64,000 nt of DNA from Aidingimonas lacisalsi (GTDB taxonomy: Bacteria; Pseudomonadota; Gammaproteobacteria; Pseudomonadales; Halomonadaceae), in NCBI RefSeq assembly GCF_008079445.1, contig NZ_VRYH01000002.1:496001-560000 (forward strand). Reading direction: 5' to 3'. Every line of letters starts with the position of its first letter. Positions within the stretch are counted from its first letter, which is position 1. Under the pieces are notes generated by a model. That model did not search any database and was not told where the DNA came from. It saw nothing but the letters and a program-made list of their open reading frames with translations. Below are positions 8,074-17,021 of this stretch, in pieces. The translations under genes and the position numbers were made by a program.

Positions 8074-8739
8074 ATGAGCGTTTCCCGTGAGCGGCTCGCC
8101 CAGCAGTTGGCCGAGTCGGTAGCCGAGGCCCTGAGGACCGATCTGGTTCGGCAAGAACGCGCCCTGTTAGTGCTGTCCGGTGGCTCGACTCCGGTGCCTT
8201 TCTTTCAGGCGTTGGCCCAGCACGATCTGCCCTGGGAGCGTGTTGACGTGAGCCTGGCCGATGAGCGCTGGGTGGCGGACACCGCCGACGACAGCAATGC
8301 CCGCCTGGTGCGTGAGCATCTGTTGACCGGTGCGGCGGCAGCGGCCAATTTCGTGCCTCTGACCAGCAATGATGCGACTCCAGAGCAGGGTGCCAGGGTC
8401 GTGGGCGAGCGTGTCGAACGACTTGCCTGGCCGGCCAGTGTCGTGATTCTCGGAATGGGGGGCGATGGCCATACGGCATCGCTGTTTCCTGATAGTCAGG
8501 AGTTGGGGCTGGCGCTCTCCACTGACGATGTGGTCGTCGCCGTTCGTACACCCAGTCAGCCTCAGCCACGAATTACCTTGAGCGCCGGACGTCTGCACCA
8601 AGCCCGTCGGCACATTCTGCATCTCACCGGTGAAGAAAAACGTGCCGTATTGGGTCGCGCGCTGGCAGGCGACGACGTTCGCGAGTTGCCGATCCGTGCC
8701 TTCCTGGCCTGCCCGTTGGCGATTTACTGGGCACCTTGA
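8074..8739 (+). CDS. pgl: 6-phosphogluconolactonase
   Basis: A 221-residue DevB/SOL-type lactonase that hydrolyses 6-phosphoglucono-1,5-lactone to 6-phosphogluconate. Typical motifs are LVLSGGSTPVPFFQ, VDVSLADERWV, and ILGMGGDGHTASLFP, which bind the phosphate and line the active site. The start ATG follows the zwf TGA after a single base, so translation is probably coupled. The eda gene starts 21 bases after the stop. The three genes convert glucose-6-phosphate to the ED intermediate and its cleavage products, together with edd encoded elsewhere in the window. Confidence 0.95.
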   Translation: MSVSRERLAQQLAESVAEALRTDLVRQERALLVLSGGSTPVPFFQALAQHDLPWERVDVSLADERWVADTADDSNARLVREHLLTGAAAAANFVPLTSNDATPEQGARVVGERVERLAWPASVVILGMGGDGHTASLFPDSQELGLALSTDDVVVAVRTPSQPQPRITLSAGRLHQARRHILHLTGEEKRAVLGRALAGDDVRELPIRAFLACPLAIYWAP

Positions 8740-8760
8740 CCGATTTTCTGGAGTATGACC

Positions 8761-9423
8761 ATGGCCATTGATAAGCAGCTTCCCTCAACGCGCACTACGG
8801 AGCTGGACAGTATCTGCCTCAAGGCAGAAGTGATTCCGGTGATTACCATTCACCGACTCGAAGACGCGGTCCCCATGGCGCGTGCGCTCGTCGAGGGTGG
8901 GCTAACGGTATTGGAAATCACGTTGCGCACCGATTGCGCGCTGGAGGCCATCGAACGGATACGTCACTCACTGAGCGGCGCAAGCATTGGTGTGGGCACC
9001 GTGCTGACACCGGCGCAATATCGTCAGGCGGAACAGGTGGGAGCCGATTTCGTCGTCACGCCGGGCGCTACCGAGGCGCTTTACCGTCACGGTGTCGAAA
9101 GCTCCGTACCGATGTTGCCGGGGATTGCGACCATTTCCGAACTCATGGCCGGGTGGCAGTACGGCTATCGCCGTTTCAAGTTCTTCCCGGCCGAAGCCAG
9201 CGGTGGTGTCAAGGCACTGAAAGCCTTCTCGGCGCCTATCCCTGAAGCGCATTTCTGCCCCACGGGCGGAATCTCCGTGGATAATGCTCAGGACTATCTC
9301 TCCCTGCCCAACGTCATGTGCGTCGGAGGCTCCTGGTTGACTCCCCAGGCGTTGGTCGATGCCGAAGACTGGGATGGCATCCGTGAGCTCGCGCGTCAGG
9401 CCTCGGAGCGCTTTCATCACTAA
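8761..9423 (+). CDS. eda: KDPG aldolase (2-dehydro-3-deoxy-6-phosphogluconate aldolase)
   Basis: A 220-residue class I aldolase that splits 2-keto-3-deoxy-6-phosphogluconate into pyruvate and glyceraldehyde-3-phosphate. Visible family features include VIPVITIHRLEDA near the N-terminus, the catalytic glutamate in LEITLRTDCALEAI, GVGTVLTPAQ, and the Schiff-base lysine in YRRFKFFPAEASGG. ATG 8761 fits the TGGAG ribosome site (7 bases away) better than ATG 8755. Last gene of zwf-pgl-eda, followed by a strong hairpin terminator. It is distinct from the second aldolase at 40585, which belongs to galactonate catabolism. Confidence 0.96.
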   Translation: MAIDKQLPSTRTTELDSICLKAEVIPVITIHRLEDAVPMARALVEGGLTVLEITLRTDCALEAIERIRHSLSGASIGVGTVLTPAQYRQAEQVGADFVVTPGATEALYRHGVESSVPMLPGIATISELMAGWQYGYRRFKFFPAEASGGVKALKAFSAPIPEAHFCPTGGISVDNAQDYLSLPNVMCVGGSWLTPQALVDAEDWDGIRELARQASERFHH

Positions 9424-9468
9424 GCTGCGCCGGTATGCATGATCTCTCGACAGCCTGTGCTGTTGTTC

Positions 9469-9495
9469 GACCCGCCACCTGGCGGGTCTTTTTTT
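9469..9495 (+). terminator. Rho-independent terminator of zwf-pgl-eda
   Basis: An 8-bp perfect stem (GACCCGCC, loop ACCT, GGCGGGTC) is followed by seven T residues. It ends 3 bases before the stop codon of the convergent fructokinase gene. Confidence 0.93.
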
Positions 9496-9498
9496 GCA

Positions 9499-10461
9499 TT
9501 ATTTCAGGGTCGAGAGATCGTCGCGGGTCGGCAAGGCCGAATAGGCGCCGGGGTGCGTGACAGCGTGGGCGCCGCACCGGCATGCAACGTCGATGAAATG
9601 GCGAAGTTTCTCATCGCTTTCCTGGTGCCAGTCGTCTTCGATGCCGCTTTCTGCGATCGACGCCAGCAAGCCTCCGATGAAGGCGTCTCCCCCCGCGGTC
9701 GTATCGACAGCCGTTACCCTAGGAGGCGTGACAAAGAAGTGGGTCTTGGCGCCACGCACCTCTACGTCGTTGGGACCATCGGTCACGACGATCAACCTGA
9801 CTCCCGCTGCCAACCGTTCGTTCAGCCAGGAGTCGGCGGGGTGGTCCGCCCGTAGGTAGTCGAGTTCGTCCCGCGAGAGCTTGAGCAGTTGGGCTCTATC
9901 GAGCAGTTCGTGGACGCGTCCAATCTCTGCCTCACCGCTTTCCCACAAGTTATGGCGCAAGTTGGCATCAACGCTGATCAGACAGCCGGCACGCGTAGCC
10001 ATGTCAGCGATGGCCAGGGTCGTGTCGCCGATCTCGGCATCGGTCAGGCTATTGGTACATAGATGCAGTATCACCGGTGACGAGAAAACGCCAGCAGGCA
10101 AATGTTCGAGCCGGTATAGCAGGTCCGCTGCGGGCGGTCGATAGAAGTCGAAAGTGCGCTCTCCCGTGGAATCGCGGGATACGAATGCCAGGGCGGTACG
10201 CGCGTCTCGGGTACGCACGACACCGGATATGTCGACGCCATGAGCCGCGAGTTCCTCGGCCAGGAAATCACCGAAATGATCGTCGCCCAGCATACCGAGG
10301 AATCGACTGGGGGCTCCCAGGCGGGCACAGGCCACGGCGACATTGGCCGGAGCACCACCGGCGTAAGGCGTGAACGTTTCCGGGGATGACATGTCCTCAT
10401 CCCCCAGGCGGCTCGAGAGCATATCGACGAGTGCCTCGCCGAAGGCGATCACAGGGATCAT
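9499..10461 (-). CDS. Fructokinase (PfkB/ribokinase family)
   Basis: A 320-residue PfkB-family sugar kinase. The N-terminus IAFGEALVDML, the signature YAGGAPANVAVACARLG at about residues 33-49 and the C-terminal anion-hole/catalytic motif DTTAGGDAFIGGLL with the base Asp are all present. Closest in character to ATP:fructose 6-phosphotransferases of the ScrK/CscK type, giving fructose-6-phosphate. Its ATG overlaps the pgi stop as ATGA, so the pair Pgi plus fructokinase would bring fructose to glucose-6-phosphate and then into the ED route. Specificity for fructose is inferred from similarity and the pgi coupling; another hexose is possible. Confidence 0.86.
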   Translation of the reverse strand: MIPVIAFGEALVDMLSSRLGDEDMSSPETFTPYAGGAPANVAVACARLGAPSRFLGMLGDDHFGDFLAEELAAHGVDISGVVRTRDARTALAFVSRDSTGERTFDFYRPPAADLLYRLEHLPAGVFSSPVILHLCTNSLTDAEIGDTTLAIADMATRAGCLISVDANLRHNLWESGEAEIGRVHELLDRAQLLKLSRDELDYLRADHPADSWLNERLAAGVRLIVVTDGPNDVEVRGAKTHFFVTPPRVTAVDTTAGGDAFIGGLLASIAESGIEDDWHQESDEKLRHFIDVACRCGAHAVTHPGAYSALPTRDDLSTLK

Positions 10462-12110
10462 TGATGTTTCTCCTTTCCGCCCTTGCTGGATTGACGCTTG
10501 CCGGTTTCCGCCTTGGGTGCGGACTTACCGAAATGTTGACGTACCAAGCCTAACAGGCCCTGCGTGGAGGCGTCGAAATCCTGAGTGCGTTCATCGATGC
10601 GTTCACTGATCTCGCCGGCGATGCGTTTGCCTAGCTGTACGCCCCACTGGTCGAAGGAGTTGATGTTCCAGATGACTCCCTGAACGAACACCTTGTGCTC
10701 GTAGAGTGCAATCAGAGCGCCAAGATTCTTGGGGGTCAGTTCGTCGAGTAATAGCGTACTCGACGGGCGGTTACCCGGACAGCTATAGGGGTCGAGCTGG
10801 CTCCCCTCCTGGCTGCCTTCCATGAAGGCGTTGGCCTGAGCCAGCATGTTGGTCAGCAAGGCGAAGTGATGGTCTTCGAACCCAGGCTCGGGTCTGAGTG
10901 ACGCGATGAAGTCGATGGGAACATAGCGAGTGCCCTGATGCAGGAGCTGGAAGAACGCATGTTGACCATTGGAGCCGGTCTGCCCCCACACGATAGGGCC
11001 GGTCTTGTAGTCCACCGGCTGACTGAAGATGTCCACCGACTTGCCGTTGGACTCCATGTCGAGTTGCTGGAGAAACGATGGCAACTGATGGAGCGCTTGA
11101 TCATAAGGCACGATAGCGTGAGTTTCGGCACCCTGGAAATTGATGTACCAGATACCGATCAGGGCCATCAGCACCGGCATGTTGTCGCGGTTGGGTGCCT
11201 CGAGGAAGTGGCGGTCCATTTCGTAGGCGCCCTCGAGCAATTCGATGAAACCGTCGAAACCAATGGACAAGGCGATCGGTAGACCGATGGAGGACCACAT
11301 GGAGTAGCGCCCACCGACCCAGGCCCAGAACTCGAAGACGTTCTCCTCGCGAATCCCGAACTCCATGGCTGCCTTGCGGTTGGTCGAGGCAGCGACGAAA
11401 TGCGCGCCGACATCGGCATCCTCGCCGGCATGGTCGAGAAACCAGCGGCGCGCCGTCTTGGCGTTGAGCAGGGTTTCCTGGGTGGAGAAGGTCTTGGTGG
11501 AAACGATGAACAGTGTCGTCGCCGGATCGAGGTTCCGGAGGACTTTCTGGATGTGCGTGCCGTCGACATTGGAGACGAAGTGAAAACTCAATTCCGGATG
11601 CCGATACTTCAGCAATGCCCGGCAGGCCATGTTGGGTCCCAGATCCGATCCGCCGATGCCGATATTGACGACATCCTTGATCCGTTTACCGCTGTATCCT
11701 TGCCATTCACCGCTGCGGACTTCTTCCGAAAAACGTCGGATCTGTTCGCGGGTCTGCTGAATTTCAGGCATGACATTCTTGCCATCGACGTAGACCGGTT
11801 CGTCGCTCAGGTCACGCAGAGCGGTGTGCAGTACCGGCCGATCCTCGGTGACATTGATGATATCGCCGGAAAACATTTGTGCGCGACGTTGAACCAGCGC
11901 CGAGTGGTCGGCCAGTTCTAGCAGCTTGTCGAGCACATCGTCGGAGACCTGATGCTTGGAGTAGTCGAGAAAGAGTCCGCCGACGCGCAGGCTCATCTTG
12001 TCGAACCGTTCGGGATCGTTGACGAAGTAGTCGCGGATGCGGTCGTTGGCGGTCTGTTCATGTAATCGTCGTAGTGACTGCCAGGTGACGCTTCGAGTGA
12101 GTTGGAACAT
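10458..12110 (-). CDS. pgi: Glucose-6-phosphate isomerase
   Basis: A 550-residue phosphoglucose isomerase, the usual bacterial length, interconverting glucose-6-phosphate and fructose-6-phosphate. Family motifs include VNIGIGGSDLGPNMA, VSTKTFSTQETLLNA, VGGRYSMWSSIGLPIAL with the catalytic Arg, and the C-terminal signature EHKVFVQGVIWNINSFDQWGV carrying the active-site lysine region later at QLGK. First gene of a pgi-fructokinase pair on the minus strand. In an ED organism it works mainly in the direction of glucose-6-phosphate when fructose is used and in gluconeogenesis. The last 15 residues are a lysine-rich tail without recognised function. Confidence 0.96.
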   Translation of the reverse strand: MFQLTRSVTWQSLRRLHEQTANDRIRDYFVNDPERFDKMSLRVGGLFLDYSKHQVSDDVLDKLLELADHSALVQRRAQMFSGDIINVTEDRPVLHTALRDLSDEPVYVDGKNVMPEIQQTREQIRRFSEEVRSGEWQGYSGKRIKDVVNIGIGGSDLGPNMACRALLKYRHPELSFHFVSNVDGTHIQKVLRNLDPATTLFIVSTKTFSTQETLLNAKTARRWFLDHAGEDADVGAHFVAASTNRKAAMEFGIREENVFEFWAWVGGRYSMWSSIGLPIALSIGFDGFIELLEGAYEMDRHFLEAPNRDNMPVLMALIGIWYINFQGAETHAIVPYDQALHQLPSFLQQLDMESNGKSVDIFSQPVDYKTGPIVWGQTGSNGQHAFFQLLHQGTRYVPIDFIASLRPEPGFEDHHFALLTNMLAQANAFMEGSQEGSQLDPYSCPGNRPSSTLLLDELTPKNLGALIALYEHKVFVQGVIWNINSFDQWGVQLGKRIAGEISERIDERTQDFDASTQGLLGLVRQHFGKSAPKAETGKRQSSKGGKEKHQ

Positions 12111-12233
12111 GCGAGTTACCCTTTGGTCATGGGAGTCCGTTTGTTATTAGGTGAATCGTGTCACCCAGAGTGCCACACCACATGATCGGCGTGACACTTG
12201 CCATTCTGGTCGTTGTAACAGTCATGGTGACGT

Positions 12234-13109
12234 TCATGCCACCCGCTGGCCGCGTGCTTCCTCCAGCAGGGCGAACCAGGTCGCCCGGTCGATGTCATGG
12301 CGTGCGGCTGTGAGTAGCTCGTCGATACGCTCCTCTTTCAGCGTGCCGATGACGGGGACCGGGTGGCCGGGCAGCGCGCGAAGCCAGGCCAGGGCCAGTC
12401 CCGAGGAACTTGCCGAGTAGGCCTGGGCCAGTCGAGACAGTGAGGCACCAAGCACATCCTCGAAGACAGTGCCGCCACCGAGTGGCGACCATGCCATCGG
12501 GCTCAGACCATCCGATAGTACGGCGTCGTACAACCCATCGAATAGCGGTTCGGGATGTGCCAATGAGAGCTGTAGTTGATGGGCAACCAGAGTGTGGCGC
12601 ATGGCTGACTGGAGCCGTCGCCACTGTTCCGGCAGGAAGTTGGAGACGCCGACAGCGCCCACCTTGCCGGCGTCGATCGCCGCATCCAGAGCGCTGGCGG
12701 TGGCTTCCGCATTCATCAGGGGGTCGGGGCGGTGCAGTAGAAAATGGTCCAATCGATCGACTCCCAGGCGGAGCAGGGCGTCATCGATTGCGGGGATCAG
12801 ATAGGTCGGTGAGCTGTCATAGTGCTTGATACCATGAGGGGATGTATCCCGACCGGGAGTCACGATGCCAGCCTTGGTGACGACGCTGACGCGACCAGCC
12901 AAGCTGGGGCGTCGCTTCAGTGCAGCGCCGAATAATGACTCTCCCTGTCGGTTGCCATAGATGTCGGCGTGGTCGAACCAGTAAAGTCCCTGGTCCAGCC
13001 GTGCCTCGATCCAATCGGCGAGGCGCTCAGGCGTATGTAGCGCTTCGCGTTCGTGAAGACGCATCATCCCCAACATGAAAGGGACATCGAAGACAGGTGA
13101 GTCACTCAT
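12234..13109 (-). CDS. Aldo/keto reductase (YdhF/oxidoreductase type)
   Basis: A 291-residue aldo/keto reductase with a TIM barrel. The expected tetrad is visible: Asp/Tyr in FDHADIYGN, Lys in VVTKAGI and His in HFLLHRPDPL; the NADPH-binding C-terminus includes VIGTLKEERIDELL. Substrate is not predictable. The start at 13109 (MSDSPVFDVPF) gives an ATGA overlap with the stop of the hexose-6-phosphate mutarotase gene; longer frames would run into it. It is the last gene of edd-glk-mutarotase-reductase, which hints at a sugar-related carbonyl substrate, but that is inference only. Confidence 0.85.
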   Translation of the reverse strand: MSDSPVFDVPFMLGMMRLHEREALHTPERLADWIEARLDQGLYWFDHADIYGNRQGESLFGAALKRRPSLAGRVSVVTKAGIVTPGRDTSPHGIKHYDSSPTYLIPAIDDALLRLGVDRLDHFLLHRPDPLMNAEATASALDAAIDAGKVGAVGVSNFLPEQWRRLQSAMRHTLVAHQLQLSLAHPEPLFDGLYDAVLSDGLSPMAWSPLGGGTVFEDVLGASLSRLAQAYSASSSGLALAWLRALPGHPVPVIGTLKEERIDELLTAARHDIDRATWFALLEEARGQRVA

Positions 13110-14017
13110 GGAGCATCCTCCGTGAGGGTCGTGCCTAACAAGTGTTGTGCTCCGGGAACCAGCCACACGGGGTCCAGCCGAGTGCACGCTGCTTCGACGC
13201 ACAGGAAGCGTTGGCCGATGTCGGTCGGGGTATCGTCGGGGAACTCGTCTCCGGGATGCCAGACGACGGTCGAGTCACTCCCCTGTTTGGCGATACGTAG
13301 CCGGCGTTGCGAGTCATCGAGTACCACTTCCCGATTGGATTCGTAGATGCGATCCAGGGCGCCGCGGATACCGAGTTCACCTTGCTGGATGCATTCCGAG
13401 AAATCTTGCCGTTTATCAAGGTAACGTGCTCCGGCTAGCCCTTCGACCCGGCATTGATAGGTATTCGACACCGAAAAATAGGTATGCAGTGCACCGCTGA
13501 TTTTAATAGGCGTTTCGCCGGTATGTTCGGTGACGAGTTCCACGTGCAGACGCTGGGCGTTGGCCTTGATGACGGCGCGAGGTACGAGTTGAGTATGCAG
13601 CCTTTCCTGCGGAGACAGGTGCAGCTCTACACCCCCTTCATGCTCGTCGACGGCTTCAAGGCGCCAGTCGGCCAACCGCGCCGGGCCGTGTGAAGGGCCC
13701 GATCTGTCAGGAGACTCGTCGGCCGTTCGCTCATCGCTGAACCAGGGCCAGCACAGCGGTATGCCACCTCGAATCGCGTCGGGCAGCGGGCGAGGTGTGG
13801 TCGTGACCCACAGCCATCCGGCGTCAGCGTCGATGGGGCCGTTGTGCAGAATGTCCGGGGCAGGATAGGGAAGGAAGTGCAGGATCTGTGCCCCCTGCAG
13901 CGATACCGCCATTTCCCCCCAGGATTCCCGCGCCAGCCATACGCGGCGACCGGCCCAATCGACTTCACGTTGTCCCGTCGTCTCATCCAGTAACGTACGT
14001 AGCGACGTTGGAATCAT
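13106..14017 (-). CDS. D-hexose-6-phosphate mutarotase (YeaD/aldose 1-epimerase-like)
   Basis: A 303-residue aldose-1-epimerase-like protein of the YeaD type, expected to interconvert the anomers of glucose-6-phosphate or related hexose phosphates. Supporting motifs are LQGAQILHFLP, GGIPLCWPWF, HGPARLADWRLE and the C-terminal VVWHPGDEFPDD followed by FLCVEAA. It overlaps glk by 4 bases (ATGA) and the aldo/keto reductase by 4 bases. The position directly after glucokinase agrees with a role in supplying the beta anomer of glucose-6-phosphate used by Zwf. Confidence 0.87.
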   Translation of the reverse strand: MIPTSLRTLLDETTGQREVDWAGRRVWLARESWGEMAVSLQGAQILHFLPYPAPDILHNGPIDADAGWLWVTTTPRPLPDAIRGGIPLCWPWFSDERTADESPDRSGPSHGPARLADWRLEAVDEHEGGVELHLSPQERLHTQLVPRAVIKANAQRLHVELVTEHTGETPIKISGALHTYFSVSNTYQCRVEGLAGARYLDKRQDFSECIQQGELGIRGALDRIYESNREVVLDDSQRRLRIAKQGSDSTVVWHPGDEFPDDTPTDIGQRFLCVEAACTRLDPVWLVPGAQHLLGTTLTEDAP

Positions 14018-14982
14018 GCCACCTCCTCGTTATGCAGGGCCTCCGCCGCTCCCAGTAATCCAGTCCAGGGAGCGGTAACCACCCAGGTTGGAATGGCAGC
14101 ATTGTAGGCGCTCATGCGTCCTTTGTCGGCAAAGGCATCACGGAAACGACTCGTTGGAAGCCAATCGAGCAAACGAGGCAGGATACCACCGCATAAGTAG
14201 ACGCCGCCTCTTGCCCCGATGGTCAGGGCGGCATCTCCGCACACATCGCCCAGGATCTTGAGAAAGCGCTTCACGGTATCGACGGCGATGGCATCGCCAC
14301 TGGCAGCGGCCTCAGTCACTTCAGCCGGTGTGGCGTATTTCGGATTGGCGCCTTTGAGTGCGGCATGTGCGCAGTACAGATCGAGCAACCCCTGACCGCA
14401 CAAGATGCGCTCCACCGAGACACGGCCATAGCGTGTCCGGAAGTAGCGAATCAGGTTCTGCTCACGCTCGTCGGTGGGGGCGAAAGTGACATGGCCGCCT
14501 TCGGCCGGCAACGGAATCCAGGCGTGCTGCCCCGGAAACACCCCCGCAACGCCTAGTCCCGTGCCGGGGCCGATGACCAGTCGTGCACTATGGGGCACAG
14601 GATGTCCTTCGCCGACCGAGACCAGGTTATCCTCGTCGATGTGAGGTACCCCCAAGGCCTGTGCCGTAAAGTCATTGATGACCTTGAAAAGCTCGAGGCC
14701 GAGCGCGTCCTGAACCCGTTGGCGAGAAAACGCCCAGTGATTGTTGGTCATCGTTATCCGGTCCCCGTCGATGGGGCAGGCGAAGGCCAGGCAGGCTTCG
14801 CGCGGGGTTGCGTCTTCCCCGAATCCGAGTCGGTTCAGGTAGTCCTGCACGGCCTCGACCAGTGACGGATAGTCAGCGCAGGGCAGCGTCTGAATGTCAT
14901 AGGGGGCAAAGGTATCGGGAGTCACCAAGGCAAAGCGTGCATTGGTGCCCCCGATATCACCGATCAGAGCGGGTCGCGTCAT
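14014..14982 (-). CDS. glk: Glucokinase
   Basis: A 322-residue ATP-dependent glucokinase of the proteobacterial Glk family. It shows the N-terminal phosphate-binding motif LIGDIGGTNARFALV, the glucose-binding segment ITMTNNHWAFS, VIGPGTGLGVAGV and the C-terminal GGVYLCGGILPRLL. It phosphorylates internal glucose to glucose-6-phosphate. It starts 2 bases after the edd stop on the same strand and overlaps the mutarotase gene, so edd-glk-mutarotase is almost certainly one transcript. The edd-glk linkage and divergent gap match the arrangement in Pseudomonas. Confidence 0.95.
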   Translation of the reverse strand: MTRPALIGDIGGTNARFALVTPDTFAPYDIQTLPCADYPSLVEAVQDYLNRLGFGEDATPREACLAFACPIDGDRITMTNNHWAFSRQRVQDALGLELFKVINDFTAQALGVPHIDEDNLVSVGEGHPVPHSARLVIGPGTGLGVAGVFPGQHAWIPLPAEGGHVTFAPTDEREQNLIRYFRTRYGRVSVERILCGQGLLDLYCAHAALKGANPKYATPAEVTEAAASGDAIAVDTVKRFLKILGDVCGDAALTIGARGGVYLCGGILPRLLDWLPTSRFRDAFADKGRMSAYNAAIPTWVVTAPWTGLLGAAEALHNEEVA

Positions 14983-14984
14983 CG

Positions 14985-16877
14985 TTAGATGTCCTCGCCG
15001 CGAGTCCGGCCTTCCCGCTCCCAGCGTGCGAGATCATCGGCTTCGAAACCACCGAATACACTGCATCCTTCTTCGGCCCGACCGGCGAGCTGCCGGAATC
15101 CGGCGAACAGCTCACGGCCCAGCCCGTAATGATAATGCTCCAGATCAGCGAGCTGGGCATCGCGCTGTGTCCATTGGGCTGCCTCGATCTTCACATCCAG
15201 TTTGCCGTTCTCGGCATCCAGACGCACGATATCGCCGTCATGCAACTTGGCTAGCGGTCCACCATCGACGGCTTCCGGGGTCATATGGATAGCGGCAGGC
15301 ACTTTGCCAGAGGCGCCCGACATACGGCCATCGGTTACCAGTGCCACCTTGAATCCGCGATCCTGGAGCACGCCGAGGTAGGGGGTCAGCTTATGCAGTT
15401 CGGGCATGCCGTTGGCACGAGGCCCCTGAAAACGCACGACCACGATGACGTCACGGTCGAGATCACCGGCATCGAATGCGGCCTTGAGCTGGTTCTGGTC
15501 ATCGAATAGCTTGACCGGAGCCTCGATCACGCGGTGCTCGGGCTTGACGGCCGATACCTTGATGACCCCCCGGCCCAGGTTGCCATCGAGCACGGTCAGG
15601 CCACCCGTGGGGACGAAGGGGCGGTCTACGGGACGCAGGACATCCTCGTCCAGGCTGGCAGTCGGACCTTCGCGCCAGACCAGCTTGCCATCTTCCAGGA
15701 ACGGCTCCTGAGTATAAGCTGTCATGTCGGTGCCGAAGATCGTCGGAATGTCGGCATGCATCAAGCCGGCATCGAGCAGTTCGCGAATCAGGAAGCTCAT
15801 GCCGCCAGCGGCCTGGAAGTGGTTGATATCGGCCTGACCGTTGGGATAGACCTGCATCATGCTGGGCGTCACGGCCGACAAGTCGGTGAAATCATCCCAG
15901 GTCAATGTCAGTCCTACAGCGGCGGCCATCGACACCAGGTGCAGAGAGTGATTGGTGGAACCACCCGAGGCCAGCAGTCCGACGATCGCATTGACGATGG
16001 CCTTTTCATCCACCTGCTTGAAGAAGGGGCGGTAATTGCCGGTGGGTTCGCTGTTGCGAATGGCCTGTTCGGCAGCATAGCGGGTCAAGGCATCCCGCAT
16101 GTCGGTGCCAGGGTTGACGAAGGAACCGCCGGGCAGATGGAGCCCCATGACCTCCATCATCAACTGGTTGGAATTGGCGGTGCCGTAGAACGTGCAGGTG
16201 CCGGGGCTGTGGTAGGACTCTGATTCGGCTTCCAGCAGGTCTTCGCGTGACGCCTTGCCTTCGGCGAACAACTGGCGGATGCGTGCCTTCTCCTTGTTGG
16301 GCAGGCCACTCGGCATGGGGCCGGCCGGTGCAAACACGCCAGGCAGATGACCGAAACGCGCGGCGCCGATGAACAGCCCGGGCACGATCTTGTCACAAAC
16401 ACCAAGGTAGAGTGCCGCATCGAACATGTTATGCGATAGTGCCACAGCCGTCGCCATCGCAATGACATCGCGTGAAAACAACGACAGCTCCATCCCCGGC
16501 TGTCCTTGGGTAACGCCGTCGCACATGGCCGGCACACCGCCGGCGAACTGGGCCGTGGATCCCATCTGGCGAGCGGCTTCCTTGATGACCGCCGGAAAAT
16601 CTTCGAGCGGTTGGTGCGCCGAGAGCATATCGTTGTATGCCGAAACGATGCCCAGGTTGGCACTATTCATCATCTTGAGCTGGTTCTTGTCCTGGGTGCC
16701 ACAAGCCGCGAAGCCATGGGCCAGGTTGCCGCAGGAGAGTTCGCTGCGATGGACGCCGCGCTTGTACTGGTCCTGCATGCGTTGCTCGTACAGGGCTCGG
16801 CGCTCGCGCGAGCGCTCGCGGATGCGCTGGGTAACGTCGGCAACGGTGGCATTGAGCGGGGTATTCGAATTGGCCAT
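14985..16877 (-). CDS. edd: 6-phosphogluconate dehydratase
   Basis: A 630-residue IlvD/Edd-family iron-sulfur dehydratase converting 6-phosphogluconate to KDPG. Family features include [45 protein letters not shown] (the third conserved cysteine region, with the Edd-type variation from IlvD) and [19 protein letters not shown] near the C-terminus. Length and these variants separate it from the true IlvD at 61385. It heads the minus-strand edd-glk operon, divergent from gap across a 144-base region containing two palindromes. Together with Eda it completes the ED pathway. Confidence 0.96.
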   Translation of the reverse strand: MANSNTPLNATVADVTQRIRERSRERRALYEQRMQDQYKRGVHRSELSCGNLAHGFAACGTQDKNQLKMMNSANLGIVSAYNDMLSAHQPLEDFPAVIKEAARQMGSTAQFAGGVPAMCDGVTQGQPGMELSLFSRDVIAMATAVALSHNMFDAALYLGVCDKIVPGLFIGAARFGHLPGVFAPAGPMPSGLPNKEKARIRQLFAEGKASREDLLEAESESYHSPGTCTFYGTANSNQLMMEVMGLHLPGGSFVNPGTDMRDALTRYAAEQAIRNSEPTGNYRPFFKQVDEKAIVNAIVGLLASGGSTNHSLHLVSMAAAVGLTLTWDDFTDLSAVTPSMMQVYPNGQADINHFQAAGGMSFLIRELLDAGLMHADIPTIFGTDMTAYTQEPFLEDGKLVWREGPTASLDEDVLRPVDRPFVPTGGLTVLDGNLGRGVIKVSAVKPEHRVIEAPVKLFDDQNQLKAAFDAGDLDRDVIVVVRFQGPRANGMPELHKLTPYLGVLQDRGFKVALVTDGRMSGASGKVPAAIHMTPEAVDGGPLAKLHDGDIVRLDAENGKLDVKIEAAQWTQRDAQLADLEHYHYGLGRELFAGFRQLAGRAEEGCSVFGGFEADDLARWEREGRTRGEDI

Positions 16878-16909
16878 GAGCTACCTCGTTGGCGGGGTGG
16901 ATGGCTATG

Positions 16910-16925
16910 TTGGTAAATTTACCAA
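16910..16925. promoter_or_regulatory. 16-bp perfect palindrome between edd and gap, possible HexR site
   Basis: TTGGTAAATTTACCAA is a perfect inverted repeat, 33 bases upstream of edd. It fits the Pseudomonas HexR pattern TTGT-N8-ACAA with one symmetrical substitution in each arm (TTGG/CCAA). HexR is known to act at edd/gap divergent regions in Pseudomonas; binding here is inferred. Confidence 0.5.
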
Positions 16926-16959
16926 AAAAGTGCTTGAATGTCGTTAGCCTTTGGGTCAA

Positions 16960-16971
16960 TTTAGGCCTAAA
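16960..16971. promoter_or_regulatory. 12-bp palindrome in the gap promoter region
   Basis: TTTAGGCCTAAA is a perfect palindrome 50 bases upstream of the gap start. It would fall between a weak possible -35 (TTGGGT, 16951-16956) and -10 (TAGGAT, 16975-16980) of gap. Different in sequence from the edd-proximal palindrome, so a second regulator is possible. The cognate protein is unknown. Confidence 0.35.
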
Positions 16972-17021
16972 ATGTAGGATTGTTCCAATAAATCTGAGAT
17001 AACAGAAGCGAGGATGCCGCC

